64,000 bases of DNA, from NCBI RefSeq assembly GCF_964340395.1, contig NC_135566.1, forward strand, positions 17,815,001 through 17,879,000. The letters are read 5' to 3'. The stretch comes from Glandiceps talaboti. Its lineage: Eukaryota; Hemichordata; Enteropneusta; Spengelidae. The number at the start of each line of letters is the position of its first letter. Position 1 is the first letter of the stretch. Below are positions 22,867 to 36,599 of the stretch, one piece after another. The notes beneath the pieces were generated by a model. That model ran no database searches. It had not been told where the DNA came from and worked only from the letters and a program-made list of their open reading frames with translations. A program made the translations under genes and the position numbers.

Positions 22867-24660
22867 AGCATCCTTCAAAATTATGTCACGTTACCATGGA
22901 ATCTGCCTCCTGTGAGTTTGCGCAAGAGAGTCCAGAGGGGCAACATCAGTTTTCTGAAGGCCCAGATATTTCTCTAACCAAATATGATGTCAACAATTGT
23001 ACTTCAAACCGTGTAAGGTAACTCCTGTTTAAGCCACTTTTTGGACCTTGGCGTACTGACTACAATCAATTTCATTGATACCGATCTTAGTAAATAACAT
23101 GTCAAACAACTGTTTATTGTAGGGAACACTGAACCTGGGTGCTTAATGCGGACCTAGACGAGGACGAATGCACATACCGAAACAGTACTATGTATACAAA
23201 GGTCAGCAGGTTGACCATTTCAAATAAAGACAACATAGCGACCATACGGTAGTCAAGTCAAAGATCAGACAGGCCTCTACGCTGGCAAATACAAACAACA
23301 ACGAATATTACCAAGTGTGACATAACACTTTTATGACGGCAGTAACAATTTTTAGTGTACTAACTCGTATATGTGATAAATATAGATGGATTGTGATATG
23401 CTTGTATCAGTGAGCATTGGAAATGCTCCAAAGCTTAGTTTAAAAGATTCAGTATTGTCTGTGAAACTTGCTGATTAGGTAAGTGATAGACATGTTCCCT
23501 TTTCTCGCGCTCCATTCTAATATTAAAGCGGCTTTTTACAATAAGGTTATATCTCTCAATGACCAAAAATAAATTCCTTCCCCTCATTATGAGCAGCAAA
23601 AATAAGATGACGCCACCCTCTCCTCATACCCCGGTCACATGACTGCTCCTCCCATGATTAGACTATATTAGATTATATTATATTAGATTAGATATAACTT
23701 TATTACAACTATATAAATTGATAATTCGATTTCAGTATATAACCATAATAAAGATATTAAGGAACACTACAATGAAATAGGCTAATGTTATAACTATATG
23801 AGTAACATGATTACCCTAGATATCATTGGTTTAAAGGTTTAGTTTGTTATCATGACAGAATATTCAACAACATTTCATAGATAGATAGTCATTAAAGTGA
23901 TGTTGCTATTTTTCATTAACTTATCAAGGCACCCGTCGAACCAGTAGAATGTGTATAAAGGTCAATAGATTAATTCACATAAATCAAACACAAGGTCACA
24001 AAAACAACGATGGGACAGGCCACCACAAATGTTTACATATTACCTAGTGTGGCCTACAAGTGACAAAACAAAATGCAAATTTTTAACACAATTTAAATTT
24101 TTGACACTTAACCATGCCACATCTACATCATCAAAAGTTTAATTTCGACAACAAAACATAAAATGTTTTCACTGTGACACCAAATATTTATTTCAAACTT
24201 CACAAAAACTAAATCTGTGGACAAGCAAAACTAGTCATGAAACAACAGAAAACTCTATGTCACACAAACTAACTTAAATTAGTCGATGTGCCAATGTCAG
24301 TTTAGAAACAACACATACTAAATATGTTGAGGCGCAAAAAAAATAAGTGCCAAGGCAAAATTTAAAGAGGGAAAAAGTTGACACTGATTTCATCATTGCT
24401 GATTTCACCACCACTGCTCCACGTGAGTCCTTGACTGAAATGAGCAAAATGAATTACGTAAATTAGTCATAAACGACGCCCAACATTGGTTGTTGTTGCT
24501 GTGCATCGATCGACAAATTGGTTTGTGTTGTTTCTGGATTAAGTGTTGCATGTGAAGTATGTGTTTTTTTGCAGAAATAAAGTTTTGATGTGTTTTTTTG
24601 CAGAAATAAAGTTTTGATGTAAATTTTGATATTTTGAGATGTGACGTTTTTTTAACGTTT
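22867..24660 (+). repeat. tandem array unit 2 (~1.79 kb)
   Basis: Nearly identical to unit 1 and in the same orientation. It contains the uninserted sequence CCATACGGTAGTCAAGTC near 23240, the site at which unit 3 carries the 21.7 kb insertion. It shares the ~30 bp duplication with unit 1 but not unit 3, so units 1 and 2 are the youngest pair. Confidence 0.8.
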
Positions 24661-25046
24661 AGCATCCTTCAAAATTATGTCACGTTACCATGGAATCTGC
24701 CTCCTGTGAGTTTGCGCAAGAGAGTCCAGAGGGGCAACATCAGTTTTCTGAAGGCCCAGATATTTCTCTAACCAAATATGATGTCAACAATTGTACTTCA
24801 AACCGTGTAAGGTAACTCCTGTTTAAGCCACTTTTTGGACCTTGGCGTACTGACTACAATCAATTTCATTGATTCCGATCTTAGTAAATAATATGTCAAA
24901 CAACTGTTTATTGTAGGGAACACTGAACCTGGGTGCTTAATGCGGACCTGGACGAGGACGAATGCACGTACCGAAACAGTACTATGTATACAAAGGTCAG
25001 CAGGTTGACCATTTCAAATAAAGACAACATAGCGACCATACGGTAG
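24661..25046 (+). repeat. tandem array unit 3, left part, cut by the 21.7 kb insertion
   Basis: Follows unit 2 directly and matches it up to CCATACGGTAG, where homology stops. It resumes at 46742 with the next bases of the unit. The two parts together total about 1.77 kb, one full unit. Confidence 0.8.
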
Positions 25047-25535
25047 AGATTTTAGTACAGAATACGTCATTTTCCGTACTATAGTTCAGATTGAGTTCAA
25101 TTCTGTACTTTTATGCTGATGAGGTGGACGTTTCTGTACTTTCCCATTAGCGCCTGTCTAATCGGATTATACTCGATCTGAAAAAATAGTTCAGATTGCG
25201 AGTCGGAAGTGATTTGAATACATTTGCATTTAGTTCAGAATATATTCATGAGTTCACCCCGATAACCGGGCAGTAAACAAATGAATATTCAAATCTATCT
25301 CGCTTGCATGTGGTTCAAGGCGTGTACACTAGTTAGTTAGTTAGTTGTCTGTGTTTGACCACATGAAGGCGGAGGGGGAGGGTGCAGAAGAAAAGGGTTA
25401 CACACATGTATGATATGATGAGAGCTACATTTAATGTACATGTCAGTTGACATGTACATATATACGAACTGACATGTATACGTACATGTACAACTACGCT
25501 AGCATGTAAACGTTAGCAAAAATTCTTACTACTAC

Positions 25536-25567
25536 CTCAGACCACTAAAATACTAGAGTGGTCTGAG
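25536..25567. mobile_element. ultra-short palindrome, CTCAGACCACT family
   Basis: 32 bp: arms CTCAGACCACT / AGTGGTCTGAG around a 10 bp loop. Flanks are ACTACTAC and CTACTACT; in this short ACT-rich context the target duplication is ambiguous. Confidence 0.5.
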
Positions 25568-26840
25568 CTACTACTACTTGCAAAAAGTATTTACAAGCAT
25601 TTCCATGTAGGTCAATGAAATATCACCTATGTGGGTTATACTTCAATAGTCGGTCAAACAGCGTAAAGGTCTACATTCTACAATGATAAATACATTCGAT
25701 GTTAGTCAAAGAGGACAACAATGACAGACATGATTGTTCAAATCGATGCGACCGAAGATGAATTCACGGTGTATATTTGGTGGCGTCGCCGTTGAATTGA
25801 TGATGATGACGACTCGTCCGACCTATACGGTTCTGGTCCAGTTTCAAGTGAAAGTCAGAATTATCACGGTGCCATTGATTATACTAACTGTGATGAAACT
25901 TGCCCACTCAAGTCTCTATGACTTCATTAGCCCCAAAATGCAAGAACATAATAATGGTATTGTAAATCGAAGTTCATGCCTGCTCTGACTGTCGCCTGTT
26001 TTTTGTTTTCTTACATTTTATACAATTTTAAATTGTTAGCTTTGTATTTCCTGCATTAATGTTGAAAACTGGTCTTTTTACTGTGCGTCTGCAATGCGCA
26101 GGTAAAATAGTGTGTTAATCTAGCATCGTGAGTACGCGCTCGCTTATGGTTTTGCATACCTTGGACTGCCTGTCGTTCAGTATTGTTTTAGCCTACTTCT
26201 AAAGGAAAATGTTCTGTAAAGGGACTGCTTTAGTTGTCACAGTGCCGTTGTGGATTTATAAATCGATTTATGACAAGTGAGTCTACCTATTTTTTTTCCG
26301 ACTCACTCATTCAAGGAGTGCGATACACCAATCACCGTGTATTTAGCTTTGTATACAGTGTATGGATAATAGCAAGTTTCGGGACTGAACAATCATAAAT
26401 TGTTGGTTAGACTTATTTTTTTATTCAATGTAATCTGGGTTGATTAGGAATTTTCAGATATCAGGATTTAAACCTCGGATTTTAACTCGGAAAGGCTATA
26501 TTTTTTGCCTCAGTCAGAATTATATTAGTAGAACTCTCACCAACGTTCCCAATGTGAAGTGATCTGAAAGTTGGTGAGAGGTCCTCACGTTGGATTACAG
26601 AACTGCATGTTCTTGCCGAGAAGATAAAGAGGTGTAGTAATTATGGTTTAAAACTGACTTTTACAAACTGTGTATCGGATTTAACTGGGTACGCCAGTCG
26701 TCTAGGGTCTATGATTTTATGTTGTGGATGAATGTGGCACTTTGATCTGAACCTCAGACCACTATAATAGGAACAGACTAGAATCGCTTTTTGTTTTAGG
26801 TGTGAATGGGGCTCTAAACATCTATTCACTGTCATGCATG
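25568..26840. other. interior of the giant element, nothing recognised
   Basis: No transposase-like or other protein-like frame. There is a short hairpin CTCTCACCAAC / GTTGGTGAGAG at 26533-26580. Confidence 0.4.
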
Positions 26841-27130
26841 GTTACCCTTCAAGCCTGCTTCAAGCCGAACGTTGTGCAAAACGATACTTCGTGTCTTTAC
26901 GTTTTTTTTGCAATTGTGTTTTAGTGGCATGAGTCTGAACAAGTGTTCATACAGTACAGCAAAGTCCCACCAACAAAATCCATAGCAATAGATGCAGGAA
27001 AACCTCAGTATGGGCGACGGTGAAATCATGGTGTTAATTCTAAAACTTTTGAAAGCAAGAACATATTTTTGTGCAAATTTTGTATTAAAAGCATACCATT
27101 CCAATTCAAGGACAACGATTTTGTTCAGAA

Positions 27131-27179
27131 ATGGTGGTAGGACTATAATCCTTCCTACCTCCTTCCTTCCTACCTCCAT
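27131..27179. mobile_element. ultra-short palindrome, ATGGAGGTAG family, 49 bp
   Basis: Arms ATGGTGGTAG / CTACCTCCAT with an internal CTACCTCCTTCC duplication. Flanks GTTCAGAA and GTTCAAAA match at 7 of 8 (one base of offset on the right). Confidence 0.6.
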
Positions 27180-27667
27180 AGTTCAAAACCGCTGATCGTA
27201 ACTGCATGGTACAGCGCATCTACATTTATTTCTGAGTTACGGAGGGCATTATTTGATAAGTACCCCATTCGTCCCTGTATTAGATCTTGTATAGTCATAA
27301 TATTACAAAGATATGTGATTGTTGTGATCATTTCATTTGCTCATTATGTATTCAAGTGTAGTCAAATTTTCTTAGGTGTATGAGCAACTTTACTTCACCA
27401 ATAAATTCTACTTTCTCACGAGTATTGTAAAATAACATGGCTATAATATGATACTACACAGCACGTTTTAGACGTATTTGCATATCAATGTCATCTTCAA
27501 ATTTTCTTGAAGAATTCTTCATCCAGATACTCTAACATACCTGCACACCAAATGTCAGCCCATTCACTCGATTAGTTTTGCGGCTGTCATTCATTTTTAC
27601 TTTGAATTCTTTTATTTACAAAACAAATGACAGTTTTTGACCCCAAAAATGACCAAAACAGAAAATT

Positions 27668-30004
27668 GACAAGCGACCTATCGGTCAGAATAGCTCCGCT
27701 GTTTTTTTTTTTAATTTAATTTTTTATTTTGGTGACATGTAGAAGTGGTTCAGGTCTTCAGCTCTTCACTGTGCAGTTTTGTTTTAGCGATGCAATAAAG
27801 TGGTTAGTGGTTTCATATGATGTCTCACTATAAAACACATTTTACACAAAAGTTGGTAATGTATTGTACTTTTATACCATAGTCACCATTTTATGACAAA
27901 AATCTACTGTTATGAAAAATTGCACAAAATCTCAGAAAAAAATGACTGGGAAATGCACACAAGAAAAAGAAAAAAAGAGGATTTTGAGGTTGGCTATAAA
28001 TAATTCCAGTGTCTTACAGCTGTAACCCTGGAAAATTTTAATGATGAATGAAATAAACTAGGGATCTAAAATAATTTTGAGGCAATTTGAATTTCAATTT
28101 TTAACAAATTTACAAAGTCAACAACATTCAACTTGTACTAGTTGTGGTAGATATATATAGGGAAGAAATGTATTAATCGCCATCTTAGTTTCCGTACGGC
28201 GACAATCTCAAGTACCCGGAAGAGAGTCATTCTCAGCCATACGTTACAGTGGTAACACTCGTTCATGTTCGGTTACCTTTCACAAAGAAAACACAACGAA
28301 ATGGTTGAAATGATCTTTTTTTTTTATTTCTTTTCATCACAACAACAAAATCTGCGTGATCAAAAGTGTTGTAAACTAAACCAGAAAGAATTATCGGACT
28401 GGCTAAACTTCCCGATGAACTGGAGTAAGGTCCTACTACTTCCAAGTAAGCCTCGATAGTACTATAGTACGTGAGAAAATCGTCTCAAACTAGCGATACA
28501 ACTTTCAAAATATAACTTGACATGTCTTCATTTGTTAGAGTTATACAATTCAAGACGGGTTTTCACTCGAAAACAACAATTCTGTGAATAATGACACTCT
28601 GAACGCAGCGATTTCTCGGACGATGTTACCACTGTAACGTATGGCTGACAACGACTTGCTTCCGGGTTAGTCCCTCGTGCATACGGGTGGATTGTCGGCG
28701 ATTAATACATACATCGTCTGATATTTTAATTCACAGTGTTTCTTGTGACCGGCGCCTGTCAGCAGACTCTGCCATTTTTTTCATCATTCCATTGTATTTA
28801 AACCTTGTACTTGACATTTCGCAAGATTTATAATTCTCAACAAAATACCTCAACATGCCTCACTTCGCTCGTACTCAAAGCAGCCCCGCGCGGTATGATC
28901 ACTGACACTGATGACATGATGAGAGAGAACCTTTTTCGGATTTACATGTAAAACGGGGAAAGATACGCAAAACATAATGCAAAGTCTGAAGCCAAATTAA
29001 AGTTGTAATTATTTTAATTATTTTTACTTGCCAAATATTTGCATTTTGGAAAGGCAAGACACGTTCATGTCGTTTAACTTTACATGTGAACTGTCGGCCA
29101 TAACTTCAACCGCATGCCTGGCATGCCCTTCCTTACGCAAGTTGTCTGAATTCTGGTTCACTGTCATTCCAAATTGCACGACAATATAGAATTAACCACA
29201 AGTTGCATGTTATCTGAAAACATCACACTTTTATAGTGGGTCTGAAGTGTGATTTTAGTGAGTACCAAGAACGTCCTGTGTTGATACTCAAGATACTTGC
29301 TGTGGAAAATCGCTCGGTCAAATGAGGTCACCTTCAGCTTCTGGTCGAATCAGGATAGAGTATGCAAATGAGGATGTTGCGGACTGGCTGATTATGTAGA
29401 AAGGTGCAGAATTGGATTTGAAGTTTACAACCCTGTTTCGAACAAACGCTTGTCATTTGGGCGCCCAATGCGTAGAATTATGACTATAGCACATATTACA
29501 TTGCTTGTTTGACGTCAATAGTGTCTTTTGAAAAGTGGCAGTTTACTTAAAGTCTCGTCGACTGATTTCCAATATGGCGTCGGTCATTATGCTCATTAAC
29601 ATATTCATTTTTTTTCAAATTACAAAAAAAAAATCATAAAAAATAAAAATGAGGATGTGCTGACTTGAAATTAACAAATCTGAGTAAGCTACCCCCTGCG
29701 CATCAACACGCCAGATATCAAAGCAATCTAATAAGAGGTTTTCAAGGAGTTGATGAAAATGACATTTTATGAAAAAAAATCATAAAAAATTGAAAATGGC
29801 ACAGATCAACTTGGCATGAACAAATCTGAATAGCCTCCCCCTAGGGAACATGCACACCAAATATCGAAGAATTCCGACCGTCACTTCCGGAGTAGATAGT
29901 AAAAATATAAAAGTTTGACGGACACCTATGATTCACTCTACTCTCTATACCTCAATACCCACCTATACCTAAAGCTACGCTTTCAGCTTTCGCTGACAGC
30001 GGAG
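27668..30004 (-). mobile_element. element A, copy 2 (2.3 kb, reverse orientation)
   Basis: Begins (minus strand, near 30004) AGCTCCGCTGTCAGCGAAAGC and ends near 27668 at GGTCGCTTGTC. The order of blocks is the same as in 17960-21088, including the nested inverted repeat (28170-28250 and 28625-28700). It lacks the MITE and the 66 bp-arm hairpin. ATTTT occurs just outside both ends and may be a short target duplication. Confidence 0.65.
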
Positions 30005-30170
30005 CTAAAAATATCTTGCTGTCATAAACAAATATGAATAGACTTCTCGATACAATTTCATTTACTCATTGGGAACGTCGAACGTACAATGTCAAAAAGT
30101 CGCACTGGCGCAAAGTATCATGGGAAAACTTTCTTTGGCACACCTCACTTAGGAAATATAGCCGCAACAA

Positions 30171-33100
30171 AAAAGTTAATACTGGGATCATGTCTTTTTA
30201 AATTTAGCCTTTACCTTATAGAATAGAAGTATCAAAAGTGTATGCACTAACAAGTATCTGTGGTTTGTGCAAACATGCCAAATCGCTGATGATTGTTAAA
30301 CAACAAAACTTTGCATACCATTGTCATTAATAATTCTACGTTTTACTTCTGAATCAGTTCTAAACACTTACGATTGAAATGATCGTCAATGATACGCTGA
30401 TTTGTAGTTGAGGGTAATTAAAAATATTTTACAATGACGATTTCGACCATTAGCCGATGGAGGTGACCCCAACCAAACATGTCACAAGATGTAAATTTGC
30501 ACACTTATTTGTGTCAATATATCTGTTCTGGTCAGTCTGTTTTGGGAATTTATGGTACATTCACTGTCGCAGTTTTCAGCCAGGGTCACGTTATTCGACG
30601 ATTACTACTTGGATAAACACTGCAAAAAAAGTAACACCCGTCATTGTTGCTTAGACATTTTCCTAGGGTCTTTTTCAACAGGATTTATAGTAAGAAGTAA
30701 CTTTGTTGATGGTGTAGTCACTGAATTTATAACCCTACATCGATGACTTAGTAATTGAACACGCAAATGAATTATCATGAACACTGATCTACTGCCGATC
30801 CGACCCTGGGATTCGATCACAATTCATGGCGCCGCTTGCCAGTCTATGTCTTGGTCACGCAAACGTGAACACTCTGATATCTGAAACACTTCTTTGCTCC
30901 AGATACGCACCTTTTTTTCATGGAAAATGTCATATAGTTTGAAGTAAGCTGGGAGAAAATATTAATGAGATATTTGTAGATTTAAATAAGAGTGAAATGA
31001 TAGTCAAGTGATTTTGAACCATCTCCGTGTATTTTGCTTTAGCGAAAACACTGACAACTACTAGTATGTGATCGCCGATATTAGTTCTCGCAAAACCGAT
31101 ATACCACAACATTAGTGTTGAATCTTTTGTACGAATGCCTGAGCATGACAATATATCCGAAGAAAACAGCGAGGGTTGTTCGCTGAGCCGGTATCCGAAA
31201 ATCAAATAAAGTCTGTTTGAAAACTGCGACTGTGAGTGTATAGTTGATGATTCAAGGACGGTTGCCCATTAAAGACACATCGGTTTGTTCATGGAGGTAG
31301 AAAAGACGTGTTAATGTTCCTACCTCCATGGTTTGTTCAAAAATGGAGGTAGGCTACCTCGAATATTCAAAGTTATCAGTTTTAAATCTGTGTTGCTATT
31401 GTTGACCATTACTCACATACCAGTCCCTCACCCTCTTAGAAGTACAACTGCGAAACTTCAAAGATTATCTACAAGGTTGTGAACTTCGTAGCAAGCAAGG
31501 TGGGGGTTATAGGAAGGTGTCATCCCTTTGACACTTACAATGTGGTGATTGTTAACTGCCCTCACTTCGTTTTATATTGTCATTTTTTTAGCTTTAAGTT
31601 GCCGACATACCACCTTCCATGCAAAGATGACATTCTGTTTTTAACAAAACCAATAGGTAGAGGTATTATTTGTATTTTTTGTATCGCGTTTCAGCGATAC
31701 CAATTTTACTGAAGTGCAAATTGGTCATTAGCTGAAATTTTCACACAGCAATCTATTTAAATCCTACCGGCATAAGTATTACAGTGTTGTTGTGTTAGTT
31801 GTCTGTGGTTTTTGCGTAGTAGAAAGTAACAGCACTACGTCCTCTTTGTCCTACATTATCGGCCTGCAAAAGGCATTTCAAGTTCAATTATTTCAACTTC
31901 TTCTTTGTATAGTGGGTAATGTCAATCAAGGTATGGGTTTATTGATTTCTGTTCATTTCATGCCACCTGTGAAGGGGTCACGTGAGAATCACTTTTGACA
32001 ATGCACATTGCTTGTCCTTACGCCAGGGCACAGTCTTAGTGGTAGAAAAGCAGTAGAGTATGACAGTTAATACAATTAATACCATATACAATTAATTTGT
32101 AGGTGAGGTTGCGACCAAGTAGGGAAAAATGTCAGTCATTACCAGTGAATGGCTCACACGTAAACGACTACAAACGTTTGTCGAGACTTAAGCTTACTGA
32201 TAAACAGCTAGTCTTGCTGTTAGACGTTCGGGCTTTCTTTCGATGCTATAACTATAACTTATAAGCGAACGAAGTTCGCATGTGAGGGCTTGCCCGAACA
32301 CGGATGTTCCATCCTCGATAGCGTTGTTCGGCTGTGTGTCGTATTTTATCGGAAGAACATCCGAGGGCTAGCTGATAGACTAATAAACAGCTAGCTACTC
32401 AATGACAACCTAATATACTGCCAAAAACATTCGGCCTTATCAATGGCGACGTACTGACTGCTCGAACTTCTGGACTTACTCAAGGCCTCGCCCGGTCGTC
32501 AAATTGCAAAGAACAATGAAGAACAGCTGAACACCTTCCTGTGGTCATCTGTTCCTTTCCGTACCGACTCTCAATTGTTTTGCTGTGTTTACTTGTTTAT
32601 CTTTAATAACAATAGTTTTTTAACTAACACCAATGTTCTTCCACTTTTTTGCTTTCAAAGTCAGTCACTTACTGTTGTAGCTTAACTTGCCAGTCAAAGG
32701 ACAACCATCCTCAACTGGACACACAACATGACAACAAAGATATACCAGAAAATCATGACATTTTGAATCATATCATTCGGCCCCCAACCCTGTTTTTGAC
32801 AATTATTAAAAAATGCTCTACTACCCATCACAGCCAGTATCAATCAGACTTTTTCCATATATTATATTCCACCCTAACTTAACCCATATGACCGCCCCAT
32901 TTATAACTCGTATGTCCGGACATGAACATGATTGACTGTTCGCTGACCAAGGGGTATGAGACCATATGTGGAAGTGGGGGATAAGCTTATCAAATATGAC
33001 CGTAGTTCCATGTAAATTAAAACTTATAGTTATGCTTATAGTCGTTACGTTTTCAGTTTATTGTGGTACCCGCTTGATGCTTTCTCTGAAGATGCCGACG

Positions 33101-33427
33101 GGATCAGTCTAAAATTCAGTTCTGGTGTATAAACTACAATGTATCACACATATCATGACTCTCACTATCCAATCCATCAGCTATACACTGGAGAACACAA
33201 GGACTATACTGACTGTTTTCTATCCAGCACGAAATAAATTGAGAATACGTGGAACTTATATGTACATGCACAGTAGCTCCGACAACTCTGACAAGTCTCT
33301 ATATACCCCACCAGGCCTCTTTGCTGGAGTTCGCGGAGCGTGTGTTGTCAGTGCTAATCTCGTCTAGTTCCTATCACCGTGTTCCTAAACAGTATCGTTA
33401 CCATTTACACCTCCACTCACTAAACTT
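30171..33427. other. interior of the giant element, no gene recognised
   Basis: Contains the palindrome at 31291 and a GC-richer block near 32190-32400, where ATAAACAGCTAG occurs at both edges. Short frames here have no family or splice support. Confidence 0.4.
31291..31329. mobile_element. ultra-short palindrome with perfect 9 bp direct flanks
   Basis: 39 bp: arms ATGGAGGTAG / CTACCTCCAT. Flanked on both sides by GGTTTGTTC (31282-31290 and 31330-31338), a perfect 9 bp match. A degenerate relative, ATGGAGGTAGGCTACCTC, follows at 31343. Confidence 0.75.
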
Positions 33428-33435
33428 GGTTTAGT

Positions 33436-33470
33436 CATAGAAAATAGAGAGGACCCTCTCTACTGTCTAT
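33436..33470. mobile_element. ultra-short palindrome, CATAGACAGTGG family, perfect 8 bp TSD
   Basis: 35 bp: left arm CATAGAAAATAGAGAGG, right arm CCTCTCTACTGTCTAT. GGTTTAGT lies directly on both sides (33428-33435 and 33471-33478). Confidence 0.75.
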
Positions 33471-33478
33471 GGTTTAGT

Positions 33479-34062
33479 TAGATACTAATTGGCATCTGGA
33501 CTAGAGCTAATCACGAGTCCATCACAACGTGCATGCATCATTTTCTGATGTCCGCATTTTGGACATTGAAGTAAATGATTTTACATTTCTGAGTCTCATT
33601 CTGTATTTTCCCACTGTTCTATATGTGGTAGCTACTACTTTTGGCACAATTAAAAAAAAAAGATGTTACGAAGACGAAAAAAAATATAATCGAGATGCAC
33701 GATAAACATTTTTGGAAAAAAAGTCACATAAATGACTGCAGTATCGATATTTTTAATTGGCACGATTGAAGACTTTAAAAAATGAATGATGATAAAAGTG
33801 AGATATTGCCTCAGTGATGGTTTTTCTATACAAGCGATAACATCACGATACCGGGTACTTCACAAACATTATCTCACTGACTTCAAAACCATAGTGACTA
33901 AATCGTTTCATACAATTAGACGGCATGATGTTTTTTTACGTCTCGCACAAGCATATACAATGGTACACTTTATCAAATTGTAATAGACCATGTAAATATT
34001 ACATTGACCGATGCAGATCTTGCTCGCGCAGGTTGGGTAGATTTATATGCTACGTTATGCCT
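33479..34062. other. AT-rich interior, nothing recognised
   Basis: The stretch around 33370-33510 is related to 40320-40700 (both have CCATTTACACCTCCACTCAC and GGTTTAGTTAGA..TTGGCATC), so it is a further dispersed repeat. No gene. Confidence 0.4.
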
Positions 34063-34440
34063 TAGGCCTAAAAAATAACTGTTTGGTTTCTGTTACCCGA
34101 CCCACCTAGTTTTTCACTGCCGACCCTTAACTTTTTTACGTGTTCTTGAAAAAATAACAAAATCGCAACAATTGTGAAGTCTCACGAGACATAGTGGATG
34201 CAGAAACTGACATCAACTTAAAAAGACAATATAAAACTGTTCCTCCAATCTGTAATGGTTGTACATCTAATGGAAAGAAGCCAATAACACAGAGACCATT
34301 TGGAAAAAATGGAAAACCAGAATTGGACACTCGCACATGAAAACAAATATATGATAAAATGAAATAAAATAAATCTATCTACCCCACCTATTCTATTACT
34401 TGGCCTAATCGGAACAACACAATTTTTTTAACAGGCCTAT
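34063..34440. mobile_element. TIR element, TAGGCCTRWWAAA family, ~0.38 kb
   Basis: The ends TAGGCCTAAAAAATAACTG and (reverse complement of the right end) TAGGCCTGTTAAAAAAATTG, followed on both sides by a TTGGTTYC / TTGTTCC block, form ~35 bp TIRs. Related sequence lies at 37580-37740 and 48787-49010. No coding capacity; no clear TSD. Confidence 0.5.
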
Positions 34441-34552
34441 TTCCTAACTCAAGCTTAAATTATTGGACCCTTGTGAACCAAAAATGTGCGAAAATACAAC
34501 GCCAAAATAGTAACGCTTTGTACAGTTTTCACACTGAGCAATACGATTAGAT

Positions 34553-34581
34553 CATAGACAGTGAAGTTCTCCAGTGTCTCT
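34553..34581. mobile_element. ultra-short palindrome, CATAGACAGTG family, 29 bp
   Basis: CATAGACAGTGAAG..CCAGTGTCTCT; flanks GATTAGAT and GGTTAGAC agree at 6 of 8. Confidence 0.55.
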
Positions 34582-34781
34582 GGTTAGACCGACAACAATG
34601 AAACCGTTAGCGGGATCTCAGAGTCATACTCATTCACATACAATTTTTTATGGCTGTTCACGTTGGTTAGCAACATCTCTGTCTTTGAGTTTGAATGAAA
34701 TCGCTGCCATTCCCTACAGGAAACTGTTCTATGGAATTACATGCCAGAAGCGCTTTCAATATCATAGAATGTTTTGTTGAT

Positions 34782-34825
34782 CTTTTTTTTTTTTTTTTCT
34801 TTTTTTTTTTTTTTGGGGGGGGGGG
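34782..34825 (+). repeat. poly(T)/poly(G) run
   Basis: About 33 T with one C, then 11 G. Confidence 0.9.
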
Positions 34826-35476
34826 TCGACAACTTTTACCAAGACAACCATTATATTAATCATTATAGTAACTACCTAGCATGGCTAATAGCCATACTGA
34901 GGTAGAACTGTAGATTGCTAAAATGTTATGGGTTGCTGGTTGTACACAACCTCAGCATATGCCACTCTCCTTTCTTTCCCTTCACTTTCAGGCATTAATC
35001 GGTGGCAGAAATAGTCCGCACCAGGGCCGCTCTGTAGTCCGCATAAAAGGGTGACTAAGCCCAGACAATATTGTCCAGACCGGATTTGGAGGTGTGAACG
35101 TATTTAAAGCTGACTCGGTTCTAAATCTTGGTGCATATTCATGAGGTCGACACCTAGAAAATGAACCATGTGTACATTTCTTTTGTCTTTTGTTAGTTAA
35201 TTTATGCGGGTAAACTGTGTCTTCACTAACATTTTCCACTAAAAGTTTCAAAATTGTCTTGTTTTTTGAAGGACTACTATAATAATATTTCGCCGCCCTT
35301 GCTTTATTGTCATATCAGGAAAGTCAAGAACTTGACAAAAGCTATTCAAAACAAAGTAATCAAAGTTGCAAAACCAAAATGGTGCCGTGGAGAGTTGTGT
35401 CTGGTCATGTTCTGATCATGGAAGTATAACCCACGGTCTGATCTAGTAGCAGTATATCAATGACGAATCTACATTA

Positions 35477-35493
35477 CAAACAAACAAACAAAC

Positions 35494-35538
<45 letters not shown>
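35477..35538. repeat. (AAAC)n-(AC)n microsatellite
   Basis: Four AAAC units followed by about 22 AC units. Confidence 0.95.
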
Positions 35539-35540
<2 letters not shown>

Positions 35541-36464
35541 TGATATTAAAAAGCACGCAACACAAAGGTTGGTTCACATCCCTCGCATCAGTACCGGTAC
35601 CCATTCTACTGAGTTATAAATATAAATCACATTCTCAGCTACAACATTGAACTTGTATGATACAAAAATCTTCAGAATGTGCGGGCCATATTTTCACTAT
35701 CGGCATTGGCAGTCACCATCACTGCATTTAAAAAACTTAATACAGATAAATGGAAGCAAAAACAACCCTCTTGACGGTAGTTTAGTAGTCAGTTATGAAT
35801 TATGTAACGTTAAATAACGCTATTCAAATATCTCCCTCTATGCCTCCCATATACCGATAGTAAATCTTCAAACATCCATACAGACATGCGGACTTTGCTC
35901 CCTACTAGATACATCCATGTTTTACGTTACTTTCGTATTGCAAATTTAGCTGATGATGTCATGTCAAAGCCACGTGGTCTAAAAACCTGAATCTCCGTAC
36001 ATACATTTCGATATGAAATTATTTATCCGTGATGTTTAGAATTTTGGTCGGTCAATATAGTTTCAATGACCAAGTGTGACCCCCACTGATGTCTAAAGTA
36101 CTAATATCAGTACCTGACCGGCCATGGCCATGGCCTTGTTTTTGTTTTTGATTTTCTTGATTCAATATTCAAGTCTACGTAATGTCTGGTTTGTTAGGCC
36201 ATAAATTCCAAGCATATTTACCATGATATCACAAATATACACCAGTTACAGAAAGTAGTAAGTGTCAGCAAAGTACTGTAATATCGACACTGTTTCACGG
36301 ATTTTAGGGACGCTGGTGCTTGGATTATTTTACGGTTGACATTACCTAGCCAGTAATATAAGGAGTAGTACATGGGTATTTTATCCCTGGACTCTGTTTA
36401 TATCGAAATGGAATAAGCTGAAACAGTTCTTCTTTGAGCAGGAAATATGTTGTGATTATGGATA

Positions 36465-36492
36465 TTATATATATATATATATATATATATAA
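36465..36492. repeat. (AT)n microsatellite
   Basis: Alternating AT of about 28 bp. Confidence 0.95.
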
Positions 36493-36599
36493 TTGCCAAC
36501 ACACCGGCAACGAGAGTAATGACTTTGACTATACGTAATATGTAAAGATGTAGTGTAAAATTGGAACACGGTCGTCAGGAACTAGATTAGGGTAGGGGG

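Larger units (their letters stand above)
26850..30170 (-). repeat. dispersed repeat B, copy 2, split by element A
   Basis: Reverse-orientation match to 1990-2872. The outer blocks 30170-30005 and 27667-26990 are contiguous in the first copy. Element A lies between them. Confidence 0.65.
34826..36599. other. interior of the giant element, microsatellites only
   Basis: No gene recognised. Holds (AAAC)n and (AC)n at 35477-35538 and (AT)n at 36465-36492. A minus-strand frame at 34988-35251 has no family support. Confidence 0.4.
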
